Shown in pieces: positions 9,027 to 18,717 of a DNA stretch of 64,000 nt. Below the pieces are notes generated by a model, which saw nothing but the letters and a program-made list of their open reading frames with translations, was not told the DNA's origin and made no database searches. Origin of the DNA: Lodderomyces elongisporus (lineage: Eukaryota > Ascomycota > Pichiomycetes > Serinales > Debaryomycetaceae); assembly GCF_030384665.1 (NCBI RefSeq), contig NC_083673.1:2303501-2367500 (forward strand). The letters run 5' to 3'. Made by a program: the position numbers and the translations under genes. Position 1 is the stretch's first letter. Every line of letters begins with the position of its first letter.

Positions 9027-11102
9027 TCAGCTAGGACTCATTTGCGCATCGCTCTCCCTTTCCTTCCTTGGCCCTCTCACCAACTTGAGCAACTCAAATA
9101 TAGTTGTTGGATTGATTCCTTGGATGCGTCTTGCCTGACCAATAGTTCTAGGCTGAATGGTGTTGAGTATAGTACATGCTTCATGCGATATCTTAAGGTT
9201 GCCGGTGTTTGTGTAGTTGAAATTTGTTGGCAAAAGTAAGTTTTCGTCTGCTTTATAGGCATTCAAGTGTGTCTGTTCCTTGGATATAAAGGGTTCGTAA
9301 TCACTCTCGACATCAATTCTGGTTACCAACCGGTTTGAAAGGTTCTTGTAATATGAAGGAACTTCACCTCCTGTAAACTTGGACATGTGCGGAAGAAGGT
9401 CCAGAATAGATACCCCACTATACGATAATAGTTTCCATCCATCAACACGGCTCTCTGGTCTCACGTCTGTTCTATGTCCATTCAATGCTGGCAGCCATGT
9501 TGCTCCAGTAAGCCTTAATCCTTGCAAGTGGTCCTTTATGTTTTGCATTATTTCCATCTCATTTGCAAAATGTCTATACCTAGTTTCTCCAACCACACCC
9601 AATTTATATCCAAGCTCTGTTAAGCGCTTGTCTGCATTATCAGCTCTGAGTGACACTCTAAACTCCGAGCGCGAGGTAAACATTCTATATGGTTCCTCTA
9701 TTCCCTTGGTAATCAAGTCATCAATCAAAACTCCAACGTACCCATCTGATCGCTGAAGCCTCATTTCTTTCATCTTTTGACTTGATAAGCCTGCATTGAT
9801 ACCAGCAATGCACCCTTGTGCAGCCGCCTCTTCGTACCCTGTAGTACCATTGATCTGACCTGCCAAATATAAACCCTTGACCAATTTAGTTTCCAATGTA
9901 TTGGTGAGCTCTCGTGGGTCAATATAATCATACTCAACGCCATACCCTGGTTGAACCATTTTAACATTTTCACAGCCTGGCATCATTTTCACAAGTTGTT
10001 CTTGAATCTCTTCTGGCATTGTGCATGATATCCCATTCGGGTACACCAAATCTGTATCAAAGCCCTCGGGTTCAAGCCAAACAATATGCGATTGTTTTTG
10101 TGGAAACTTGATGACCTTCGACTCAATACTTGGACAATAACGTGGTCCTTTAACTGTTTCTCGTATGTGAATAGACTTGTCCAAATTGTTTGCCACGAGG
10201 CTATGAAATTCCGGAGTAGTTTGAGTTTGATGACATTTAACAAGTTGATTTTCTAATGCGACATTATCATTCATGAATGACATTGGCTGGGGAGGCACGT
10301 CGGATGGTTGCTCTAATAAATTTGTATAATCAATTGTCTTTGATGATAATCTTGGCGGAGTTCCTGTCTTGAGACGACCCAACTTGAAACCTGCCCCACG
10401 GAAAGTATCCGATAAGCCAAAAGTTGCCTTTTCGCCCATTCTTCCAGCTGGAAATGCAGTTAATCCGATATGGATTTCGCCACCCAAGAAGGTACCTGTT
10501 GTGACGACAATCTTGTCGCATTTCAAGATTTGTCCGTTATCTAGAATGACACCTCTAACGGTTCCGAGATCTCTACCAGACTGATCCTTGGTGCTATCTG
10601 GTTCAATTATAATATCTTTCACTTGACTTTCCACGATGGATAGATTTTGATAATTGAGTATTTCCTTTTGCATTTCAGTCAAGTAAATCTTTCTATCAAT
10701 TTGGGCACGAGGGCCATGGACGGCAGCTCCTCTCGAAGCATTCAATATTCGAAAATGAATCCCTGCCTTGTCTGTGATTCTTGCACTTACTCCATCCAAT
10801 GCATCAACCTCGCGTAGTAAGGTTCCCTTCCCAACACCACCCATTGATGGGTTACACGAAGCCGTCCCAATCTTGCTTATATCGGGAGTAATCAAAGTTG
10901 TTTTGGCCCCAGATCTTGCAGATCCAGTAGCTGCTTCACAGCCCGCATGTCCTCCACCAATAACAATAACGGGATGGTTTTCCGCTTCACAAAGTTTTGC
11001 ACGCAAATCAGCATTAATGGTGATGGACCTTGTATGTCGCAGCACTGTGGCTCTAAATTTTTGAATACAACAACGACTAGACTTTGAAGTTATGAAAATC
11101 AT
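9027..11102 (-). CDS. MTO1: MTO1 mitochondrial tRNA uridine modification FAD protein (MnmG family)
   Basis: Mto1 with Mss1 installs the 5-carboxymethylaminomethyl group on the wobble uridine of mitochondrial tRNAs. The 691-aa protein begins with a basic, Arg-rich segment (about residues 1-27) typical of a mitochondrial presequence. The FAD-binding motif [14 protein letters not shown] is at about 45-58. The family signatures [12 protein letters not shown] and [17 protein letters not shown] are both intact, as are [11 protein letters not shown] and the C-terminal helical domain with [11 protein letters not shown]. Length agrees with the family. The gene diverges from CMS1. Confidence 0.96.
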   Translation of the reverse strand: MIFITSKSSRCCIQKFRATVLRHTRSITINADLRAKLCEAENHPVIVIGGGHAGCEAATGSARSGAKTTLITPDISKIGTASCNPSMGGVGKGTLLREVDALDGVSARITDKAGIHFRILNASRGAAVHGPRAQIDRKIYLTEMQKEILNYQNLSIVESQVKDIIIEPDSTKDQSGRDLGTVRGVILDNGQILKCDKIVVTTGTFLGGEIHIGLTAFPAGRMGEKATFGLSDTFRGAGFKLGRLKTGTPPRLSSKTIDYTNLLEQPSDVPPQPMSFMNDNVALENQLVKCHQTQTTPEFHSLVANNLDKSIHIRETVKGPRYCPSIESKVIKFPQKQSHIVWLEPEGFDTDLVYPNGISCTMPEEIQEQLVKMMPGCENVKMVQPGYGVEYDYIDPRELTNTLETKLVKGLYLAGQINGTTGYEEAAAQGCIAGINAGLSSQKMKEMRLQRSDGYVGVLIDDLITKGIEEPYRMFTSRSEFRVSLRADNADKRLTELGYKLGVVGETRYRHFANEMEIMQNIKDHLQGLRLTGATWLPALNGHRTDVRPESRVDGWKLLSYSGVSILDLLPHMSKFTGGEVPSYYKNLSNRLVTRIDVESDYEPFISKEQTHLNAYKADENLLLPTNFNYTNTGNLKISHEACTILNTIQPRTIGQARRIQGINPTTIFELLKLVRGPRKERESDAQMSPS

Positions 11103-11525
11103 TATTGTATCACAACTTGTCTTTTTCTTTTTCTTTTCCTTTTTCTTTTTTTTTTTGGTCTCCTCTTAGTTCTAGCTTTAGTTACAGTTTTGGATATAAT
11201 TGTGGATCTATATTTGATTTTATCCGATATCAAAGACTACAAATCGTTTTTTTTTTTTCACACTTGATCTGGGTACATGCATCCCACTCTCTATTGTGTA
11301 TTTTTTTTTGTGCGACGCTGCAATAAATTTCAAAAAAAAAATAGAAACACGTGACTGGATTTTTCTACAACTCATCTCTACAGTTTTTAGTTCGAATGAA
11401 TAATCTTAAGTTGTTGTGCTTGATTATCTAAACCAATATTCCAGATAGCATTCAGCTTTTTTTTTCTTTCTTTTTTACATTTTTGATATTGGGATCTAGA
11501 CTTTAATTATTCAAAAACAACTCAG
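11103..11525. promoter_or_regulatory. Divergent promoter region MTO1 / CMS1
   Basis: This 423-bp stretch separates two outward-facing genes. It contains CACGTGAC at 11348-11355, which read on the other strand is GTCACGTG, the Cbf1-type core, about 170 bp before the CMS1 ATG. Long T tracts flank it. Confidence 0.55.
11348..11355 (-). promoter_or_regulatory. Cbf1-type E-box (GTCACGTG)
   Basis: A perfect RTCACGTG element lies in the MTO1/CMS1 divergent promoter. In CTG-clade yeasts Cbf1 is a known regulator of ribosome-related and sulfur genes, so a site in front of the ribosome-biogenesis gene CMS1 is plausible. The motif alone is weak evidence. Confidence 0.4.
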
Positions 11526-12488
11526 ATGAGCAATACAGGACCAGAAGCAGATGATTTAGATGACGGTTTGGCATACGAGTTCGACTTGTCTGGAGATGAA
11601 AATGATAATGGAATAATGGAAGGAGAAGAACATGAAGTTGAGGTTAATGGTGGTGACAACGATGATCAATTAATCAACACGGGAGGCACCTCCAAAGATT
11701 ATTCTAGAGAGAAGAATGACTCAAAGAAACGAAAACGAGATGACTCCTCTTTAAAAGAGAAGAAAAAAATCAAGATGGAGATGGATACTGAACAAAAGAA
11801 AAATATATCACTAGAGGAGAATGCTGATGTGATAGCAGAATTTATAAACTCTAGAATACGAAGAAAGCATGCAAGCTTGTCTGCATTAGAGTTGAGTGAG
11901 TTGTTTTTTAGCAAGAGTGACATTCGAACAACTCACGAGTTTAAAGAGCCAAGAACATTGGACAATCTAGGAAGTTACATTAATCAACGATTCAAAAACA
12001 TGTTGCCAGGAAAGCAAGGAAAACAAAGTAAACAGGCGAAGCAGGTGAAACAGAATAAAAAGAAGTTAAAGAATAGTGGCAACAATACGGAGGAAAATGT
12101 CGATGATAAAGGAGACTTTGATAATCACACAAATGAGGATAGGAAGTTTATTGCAATTGTTTCGATGTCTGCCATCAGAGCTTGTGATGTTCATCGTGCT
12201 ACAAAAGATCTTAATGGAGGGTCACTAAAACTCATTAACAAAAACAAATTAGCAGTTGACTTGAAACTTGTAGGATCTACGAGATCTAGGATTCTTTGCT
12301 GTACGCCAGGCAGACTTTCCAAAGTTCTCGACGCCGAGAATTCGAAACTAGCAAAAGAAGAGGTTAAAATTGTCCTTGTAGATAATTCATACCTTGACCA
12401 AAAAAAGCAGAATATCTGGGACATCAAAGAAACTGTTGAAGTATTAAAGGATTTGACAAAATCGGGCTCAAAATTGTATTTCTATTGA
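11526..12488 (+). CDS. CMS1: CMS1, ribosome-biogenesis protein related to DEAD-box fold
   Basis: Cms1 is a subunit associated with early small-subunit processome particles. The 320-aa protein has an acidic then Lys-rich N-terminal half (likely disordered and nucleolar) and a C-terminal domain that resembles half of a helicase. There is a CTPGRLSKVL element at about residues 257-266 (compare TPGR of DEAD-box helicases) and a VDNSYLDQKKQNIWDI segment where a helicase would have its DEAD box. Catalytic residues are absent, as expected for this family. The product ends in YFY. It converges on COG1 with only 55 bp between the stop codons. Confidence 0.85.
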   Translation: MSNTGPEADDLDDGLAYEFDLSGDENDNGIMEGEEHEVEVNGGDNDDQLINTGGTSKDYSREKNDSKKRKRDDSSLKEKKKIKMEMDTEQKKNISLEENADVIAEFINSRIRRKHASLSALELSELFFSKSDIRTTHEFKEPRTLDNLGSYINQRFKNMLPGKQGKQSKQAKQVKQNKKKLKNSGNNTEENVDDKGDFDNHTNEDRKFIAIVSMSAIRACDVHRATKDLNGGSLKLINKNKLAVDLKLVGSTRSRILCCTPGRLSKVLDAENSKLAKEEVKIVLVDNSYLDQKKQNIWDIKETVEVLKDLTKSGSKLYFY

Positions 12489-12543
12489 AATAGATGATTG
12501 CATAATGATTTGAATTCATTAATAGATAACTAAAATGTTGTTA

Positions 12544-15500
12544 CTACAACAGCAAGGGTAAATACAAATTTCTTCTAGCTTTGTGAAATGACTCTGCGGC
12601 CTTTGCAACAAGTTCGCGGGAGGCTTCGTCAATCTCTTTGCTGCATAATTCACTAATGATGTTCCATTCTGAATCGGAAGAGCCACTGTTTAATAGCTTG
12701 GACTTATTTGATAGCTTGGATACAAAGTAGGCATTCGAAAGCAAATTCATTGCTTGCAGTCGTGAGATTTTATTAGCAAAGCCTTCCTTTCGAGTCAAAT
12801 TGGCTCCTTGACTTGACGTTTCTGTGTTCCGCAGTTCTAAAACTTGTTGCACGGCTTTTGCAATATTTCCTTTCAATTCTTTTAGCCAATTGTCTTTTGC
12901 CGATATAAACACATCCAATAAATGTTGTTCTTCAGTAAATAATTCAATTCCACATTCTTGTAAAGGATATGCAGCATTTAAGAGCTGTTGAGCGATGGTA
13001 AATATTTTCAGCTCCAATTGCATACTGGGTTGTGCAGTTACAGGTTTGACATACTCTGGCATGACTGTTTTCTTTTCCGTTTCTGTTTTGGTTTCTGTCT
13101 CCGTTTCTATTTCTGTTTCTGTTTTAGGTTTTATTTCCGTTTCCGTTTTTATCTTTGCCTCAGTTTGAGATTCATTGGTTTCAAATATACTTGTTGCAGC
13201 AAACTTGATAATATCAGCATAGTGAGGACGTGTCAACAATTCAATGACTTGCTGGTATATCATACCGCATGTTTCCGCGATAGCTTCTGCTAGGACGGAG
13301 GTTTGCAGTACACTTGGTGAAGTTTGCAAGGTCGCTAATATTCCAAGCAAAAACATTAGATGATTAACACTAGCACTGGCCCCTTCACTGGCTGCAGCAC
13401 TGGTTCCAGCATCGGCCTTAGAATCTTTGTAGATATTTCTAGCCTCATCCCGTAAATGATCCACGAACTTTAATACTTCCTCTTCAAAGGTGGAAATTAT
13501 CTGCTTGTTAATCAGCTCCATCCCCTGTTGTAATGAAAGAGCCGAGAAACTACCCCAAGAAATGTTTGCGGTTAAAAGCGATCTATTCAAAGCTGGTAAA
13601 GCGTAAAAAACTTGCTGTTTAAGCTTTTGAGTATTGTCAATTATAGATGGTGACACCTCTTTTGATAAACTGACAATATCTTTGATATCATCAAACCCAT
13701 TGAGCCAAGATTTGACTGTTGCAAGTGTTGCATCTAACTGATTGGGCTCACTAGAGTTTGACTTAGTTAAAAGTTTGAGGTATGCATCAATATCATAGTC
13801 CATTAAATTGACTGCTTCTGTCTTAAATGCTGATTGGTGCTTTTGTTGATGATTCAGTCTAAGATATTTATGTACTAGGACCAAAACTCCCTTTTCACTA
13901 CTAGTAGAGTCGTTCAATACGATAGAGTGCTTTTGTGTGTACTCTGTCAAGTATGACAATATATCCGTGGTCAATCTTTGCACCATGTCGGCAGAAGACA
14001 CAATCTCCACTATATGCGATGTATCTCCAGCAAATTCAACGGACAGTTGGAGACGTTTCAAAGCAGTTATAAAACATGTATAGTTGGAAATTTTGTGGAT
14101 AAGCATATCGTGATCCAAAGACAAAGACAAAGGCAAAGGCAAAGGTAAAGGCAAAGATGCTGTGTCAATCATTTGATAAATTGAGTTTAGAAATTTGGCA
14201 ATATTATCATTGTGTACTGAGTTGCAATTGATGTCGATATTTGCAACCAGGTTTGTTTCATAACTCTTTTGCAAAAAGTCAAATTGCATAGTTGCGTCCT
14301 CGTACCATTCTCTGTAACTAAGCAATGAGCTTGCGCGCCATGGCGCACTTATAGTCTCAAGAATCCTGTGGTACTCACTCAGCTCTGTGTCAAGATAAAG
14401 CTTAGTATAATTACATGTGCGTTCTAAAAACTTGAATACTGCGAAATAATTCACCAGCCTTTGACCCTGGTTTGTTGTTCCAAGATCTGAATTGGAATTT
14501 GTTTGCATATTCACATCCCAGTTTAAACCTGCACTTGGACTAGATTTTTCCAACAATGATTTCAAGAAACTCAATCTCAAATCGAAAAACTTCTTTTTCA
14601 TTGATGTTATAGAGCATTGAACCAATGCCGTATAAGCAACCAAATAGTTGCATATTGGCAGTGAAGTTTTTCCAGGTACGTCAAAGTTAATTGCTGCACT
14701 AACATCATTTTCATTCTGTTCTTCTTCATCTTCTGCAGCTTCAACTTCAACTTCTGCAGCTTCAGCTTCAGCCTCAGCTTGATGGTTGGTGTAGTTTTCC
14801 AACTCTGCTGTCTCAAACTCTCCGTCGTCCATATCATCTTCGTGGTATCCACTTGATTCGAGGTATTTATCTTCAGCATAGATATGAGCCTTTGTCGTTC
14901 GTTGTCCGCTTCTGAATCTATCGCTCGAGTTTAAAATTGATTCCGAGACATTGTAAGCTGCCATCTCGTATTCTATATAGCTTTGTAAATTTGATTTGAT
15001 CAAACTCAATTGGTTTTTGAGTTCAATGGCTTTGCTCAGCTCAAGCACTTTTTCAAAAACGAATTCAATCGAGTGGATGATTTTGACATAATTCACCAAG
15101 TATGAAGTGTGCAAAATTGGCTTTTTCTTGAGCAGCTGGAGATCCATAAATGCACCAAGCTTATTCTTGATAAGGATTTTTAAAATTGTGAGCTTTGAGT
15201 TTTGTTGCGCTCGTTTAGCATTTCGCAGTCGAAGTATGGAATCAAATTTCAGGTATTTGTCATCGTATGGTGAGACAAAAAGTGAATGTTTGTAGGATAA
15301 GTCTCGTAAATTATTGTCAATTGATGCTGCTTGTGTATTTATATTGGTGATGTCTTCTGCTATTAGTATTAGGTCTCGGTATTTCTTACTAACCAAATCA
15401 TGTAATTCCTCCTTGGTACTTGATATAATTTGTTTGTACAGGTGAGACAATTGCTGTATTTCTGGCACGCTAAGCTTGACAAAAATGTCATCCACATTTT

Positions 15501-15555
15501 CTGCTAAAAGCACGGAACCAACGTCGCCACCACTGTTCCTCAGGACCTCGGTCAT
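12544..15555 (-). CDS. COG1: COG1, conserved oligomeric Golgi complex subunit 1
   Basis: Cog1 belongs to the COG tethering complex that returns glycosylation enzymes within the Golgi. The 1003-aa product opens with the Vps51/COG1-type coiled-coil block: DIFVKLSVPEIQQLSHLYK, ELHDLVSKKYRDLILIAEDI and IDNNLRDLSYKHSLF. The remainder is helical. Three low-complexity inserts are seen: Ala/Glu/Val-rich (about 262-285), a Leu/Pro/Ser run (about 466-480) and a Thr/Glu/Lys run (about 800-830). The S. cerevisiae protein is much shorter, while metazoan COG1 is of similar length. Identification rests on the N-terminal block and overall architecture. Confidence 0.75.
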   Translation of the reverse strand: MTEVLRNSGGDVGSVLLAENVDDIFVKLSVPEIQQLSHLYKQIISSTKEELHDLVSKKYRDLILIAEDITNINTQAASIDNNLRDLSYKHSLFVSPYDDKYLKFDSILRLRNAKRAQQNSKLTILKILIKNKLGAFMDLQLLKKKPILHTSYLVNYVKIIHSIEFVFEKVLELSKAIELKNQLSLIKSNLQSYIEYEMAAYNVSESILNSSDRFRSGQRTTKAHIYAEDKYLESSGYHEDDMDDGEFETAELENYTNHQAEAEAEAAEVEVEAAEDEEEQNENDVSAAINFDVPGKTSLPICNYLVAYTALVQCSITSMKKKFFDLRLSFLKSLLEKSSPSAGLNWDVNMQTNSNSDLGTTNQGQRLVNYFAVFKFLERTCNYTKLYLDTELSEYHRILETISAPWRASSLLSYREWYEDATMQFDFLQKSYETNLVANIDINCNSVHNDNIAKFLNSIYQMIDTASLPLPLPLPLSLSLDHDMLIHKISNYTCFITALKRLQLSVEFAGDTSHIVEIVSSADMVQRLTTDILSYLTEYTQKHSIVLNDSTSSEKGVLVLVHKYLRLNHQQKHQSAFKTEAVNLMDYDIDAYLKLLTKSNSSEPNQLDATLATVKSWLNGFDDIKDIVSLSKEVSPSIIDNTQKLKQQVFYALPALNRSLLTANISWGSFSALSLQQGMELINKQIISTFEEEVLKFVDHLRDEARNIYKDSKADAGTSAAASEGASASVNHLMFLLGILATLQTSPSVLQTSVLAEAIAETCGMIYQQVIELLTRPHYADIIKFAATSIFETNESQTEAKIKTETEIKPKTETEIETETETKTETEKKTVMPEYVKPVTAQPSMQLELKIFTIAQQLLNAAYPLQECGIELFTEEQHLLDVFISAKDNWLKELKGNIAKAVQQVLELRNTETSSQGANLTRKEGFANKISRLQAMNLLSNAYFVSKLSNKSKLLNSGSSDSEWNIISELCSKEIDEASRELVAKAAESFHKARRNLYLPLLL

Positions 15556-16982
15556 AGCTTTGTGCTAATTGGAGAGACAGAAAAAAGAGAAATCAAAAGA
15601 AAATGAAAGCAAAAACGAAAACGAAAAGGAAAAAGCAAAAAGCAAAAAGCTAGGGTGGAGAAGGTTAGTGAGTTTAGTTTGATTTAAGTTGGTGTTTTTA
15701 TTGGTTTTGGCTGTCAAATTATAAAAGTTGCCAGACTATCTTAAAAGAGGTTTTAGGAGTCATTTGGTAGCGGTATCTTTGTAATTTTGTTGTTGTTGTT
15801 GTTTTTTTTTTTTGTTTTGTTTTTGATTTAGAGTCAAGTATTGGTTTTAATAACCTCCAAAGAGTTGACCAGAAGATTTCTTTGAATATTACCCAGCATT
15901 GCCAGCTCATAAAGGAATCAAAATAATATTCCAATGTCTAGTTGTAAATGTAATTTTATTCTTTTAAAGTTTGCGTGTTTTTTTTTTAATTTCGTTTTGA
16001 TATAATCTGGCTTTTAATGAAAAATGTAGTCCGATTTTTTTGCATAGATACCATGCAAAAACAAAAGAAAGAAATAAAAGAGAGCAAAAAAAAAAAAGGA
16101 AATTAAGCATGGAAATATATAGTGAGTAGTACCAGGACAAACACCTAATGAAAGATTTTCTGTCAGAGTTAGTTATTAGATGTAGAGAATAGCAAAAATG
16201 ATTAAGAGTTTAACACTTGTATTCATTTTAACCAAGACAGAGCTTTAGAAGTGTGTGTTTGATGAAACAGAGTGCTGGTCGGTTTCAATTCTTTTATTTT
16301 TTAACTCTTTCTATCTCTGTCTGTTAGTTGCAGATGTATCTCCGGTTCGGCATCTGGAATGTTGTTGAGAACTTTTTTTTATTATTTTTTTCACAATAAT
16401 TCAGCTACAATTTTTGCAATAAAAAACCACAAAAAAAAAAGACAAAAAAAAGAAGAAGTTAAAGTGGGCGAGCCAAAAAGACAGAGACAGAGACAGAGAC
16501 AGAGACAGAAACATACAGAGACAGAAAGAGACCAAAAACGAAAAGGGGAAAGTCAGTGCAAACACAACCATACTTTCTACACACCCATTCACACTTTCTC
16601 TGCTTCTCTCTCTGTTTCTCTGTTTCTCTTTTCTACATATTTCGTATAGTACCAAAACAGAGAATAATTTTTTCTTGTTATTTTTATTTATATTTATATT
16701 TATATTTCAAATATTTTCAGTTGAAATATCTCCCTTTTCCCTCTCTTTCCTTCCACCCCACACAATACCTTAATCATTCCACGAGTTTTAAAAAAAAGGA
16801 TTACCCAAATCATCCAATAAGAGATTTAAACGTTCAACAGTTTGAAAGAATTGAGAATAAATAACAAAGACAAAAAAACTTAACAACAGAAAACATTCAT
16901 TGTTGAAAAGGAACAGGGGGAATAACTAAAGAAAAAAAAAGAAAGAAAGAAAGAACAACGTGCAATACACAAATTTTTCAAA
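15556..16982. promoter_or_regulatory. Long divergent promoter region COG1 / HAP2
   Basis: This 1427-bp stretch separates COG1 and HAP2. It holds A-rich and T-rich tracts, a (ACAGAG)4 purine repeat at 16481-16504, and short low-complexity frames (for example 16359-16649) that I do not take as genes. CCAAT occurs at about 15927 and 16812. A long leader is common for regulatory genes such as HAP2, so much of the part near HAP2 may be transcribed. Confidence 0.5.
16481..16508 (+). repeat. (ACAGAG)n purine-rich repeat
   Basis: Four perfect ACAGAG units plus a partial one lie about 475 bp upstream of the HAP2 start, giving a strand-biased purine tract. Confidence 0.8.
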
Positions 16983-18458
16983 ATGACTTCTCTACAATCG
17001 TCGGCAGCCTTGTACGAGAACAATGAAACGTACCAGGAAAATAATCAAAGCCCAGTTAATTTGCAGCAACAACAACAACAACAACAACAACAACAGCAAG
17101 AAGCACGAGGCACGCAGTCTCACAGTCACCATCAATTACCACCACTGCAGAGCAATAACCAGGGCCCCTTGCTGAATCATCAAGCTCCTCCAGTCCCAAA
17201 CCAAGGACAGCCCATGTATTATCAACCTGCAATTGACAACTCACCTACTTCAAGTACCGCTTCTACTTACTTTGAAGGTGTAGACTACGACGGACAGATA
17301 CCAAGACCCCCAGCACCTCTGCAACAAACTCAAGCACAAGTACGACACCAATTTACACAGGAACCACAACAACAAGGACAGGTATCCCAGCTCTCTGACC
17401 ATACTCAAATGCCTTATCACATGCACGATAATACCAGTGTGACAGCGTCAGAAACATCCTCGACATCCGCAATACCCCACCAGACTTATGAATTGTACGA
17501 AAACGGAACACTTGATGGAGCAGAAGTAACGTCAACATTACCCAACCTGGTTGACCATGCTTATCAAACAACACAGCAGCAACAACAACAACAGCAACAA
17601 CAACAACAGCAACAACACTATCTGGTGGATCAAACACCAGCGGCCATGTCTCAAGCAGACGAGCCAGAGATAATTGACACATCAGCAGACGTTGCGGGAG
17701 AACAGCCATTCTACGTCAACGCTAAACAATACCATCGAATATTGAAACGAAGAATAGCTCGTGCGAGGTTGGAGGAAAGTCTCAAAATCGCCAGAATAAG
17801 AAAGCCATATCTTCATGAATCAAGACATAAGCATGCCATGAGAAGACCAAGAGGCCAAGGAGGAAGGTTTTTGACGGCGTCTGAAATTGCTGAGTTGGAA
17901 AAACAAAAAAAGATGGAACAAGAGGCTCAAGAAAAAGCAGAAAAAGAGAAGGAAAGCGAGCCAACAAAAAATGAGCGACTAGAGGTTGAAACACCAACTG
18001 AAGTTGGTGCAAATGGAGCGCAACAATCTGAATCTGCACAGGCAAGTGCACAGGTTGAGGAAAATGAGAGGGGCAACAACAACAACAACAACAACAGCAA
18101 CAACAACAACAGCAAAAGTAATATCATGAATGGTTCACTGAGTAACACAAACAAGACAGAATCAACAGAAGGGAAACAGGAATCTATGCTGGATTCTACA
18201 CCTCATCCTTCTTTGAATAGCACATTTGGTGTTGCCACCAAAGAACCAGTACTGGTGGAACCTAAACCTGACACTAATGATATTGGTGATATAAATGAAG
18301 CAGGCAATACCGGCGATGACACTAACGAAAATAATGGCGAGTTGAAGCAGAATCCAAAAGAACAAAATCAATTAGAAGAAACTACAAAAGCCCCTCACGA
18401 AATAGCAGAGAACAAATCTTCAAATGATGTTTTCGTAAAAGAAGAAACTCAAAATTAG
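16983..18458 (+). CDS. HAP2: HAP2, CCAAT-binding factor subunit (NF-YA family)
   Basis: Hap2 is the sequence-specific subunit of the HAP2/3/5 complex that binds CCAAT and controls respiratory and iron-related genes. The conserved core is at about residues 239-300. The A1 helix [19 protein letters not shown] contacts the histone-fold partners. The A2 segment [19 protein letters not shown] and the following RFLT contact CCAAT. The flanking regions are low-complexity: two polyglutamine runs (about residues 28-38 and 197-212) upstream and a charged, Asn-rich tail of about 190 residues. The tail is where an S. cerevisiae-type activator partner region would differ. At 491 aa it is longer than the S. 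cerevisiae protein. Confidence 0.95.
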   Translation: MTSLQSSAALYENNETYQENNQSPVNLQQQQQQQQQQQQEARGTQSHSHHQLPPLQSNNQGPLLNHQAPPVPNQGQPMYYQPAIDNSPTSSTASTYFEGVDYDGQIPRPPAPLQQTQAQVRHQFTQEPQQQGQVSQLSDHTQMPYHMHDNTSVTASETSSTSAIPHQTYELYENGTLDGAEVTSTLPNLVDHAYQTTQQQQQQQQQQQQQQHYLVDQTPAAMSQADEPEIIDTSADVAGEQPFYVNAKQYHRILKRRIARARLEESLKIARIRKPYLHESRHKHAMRRPRGQGGRFLTASEIAELEKQKKMEQEAQEKAEKEKESEPTKNERLEVETPTEVGANGAQQSESAQASAQVEENERGNNNNNNNSNNNNSKSNIMNGSLSNTNKTESTEGKQESMLDSTPHPSLNSTFGVATKEPVLVEPKPDTNDIGDINEAGNTGDDTNENNGELKQNPKEQNQLEETTKAPHEIAENKSSNDVFVKEETQN

Positions 18459-18717
18459 CTATTAGAAAGCAAAATTGAAAAAAGGAAGCGAAAATAGTAT
18501 ATAAATAAGCAAACTACGATATAGATGACTTTCTCAATACTATGTAAATAAATCTTGTTTATTTCAGCAAACAAATTTCAAGGTAGATTAACAATTTTTC
18601 AGTTCATTTTTTTGGTTCATTTATTCTTTATTTATTTTTACTTTTACAAATTGAAAACTTCGTTTACATCGCCTCTAATTTTTTTCTTTTTTTTTATTCC
18701 TTTACTTTTTTAACCAT

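Noticed and set aside
16359..16649. 96-codon frame upstream of HAP2
   Set aside because: The middle is an Arg-Gln repeat from ACAGAG units and the ends are T- and CT-rich, so it is not a credible protein.
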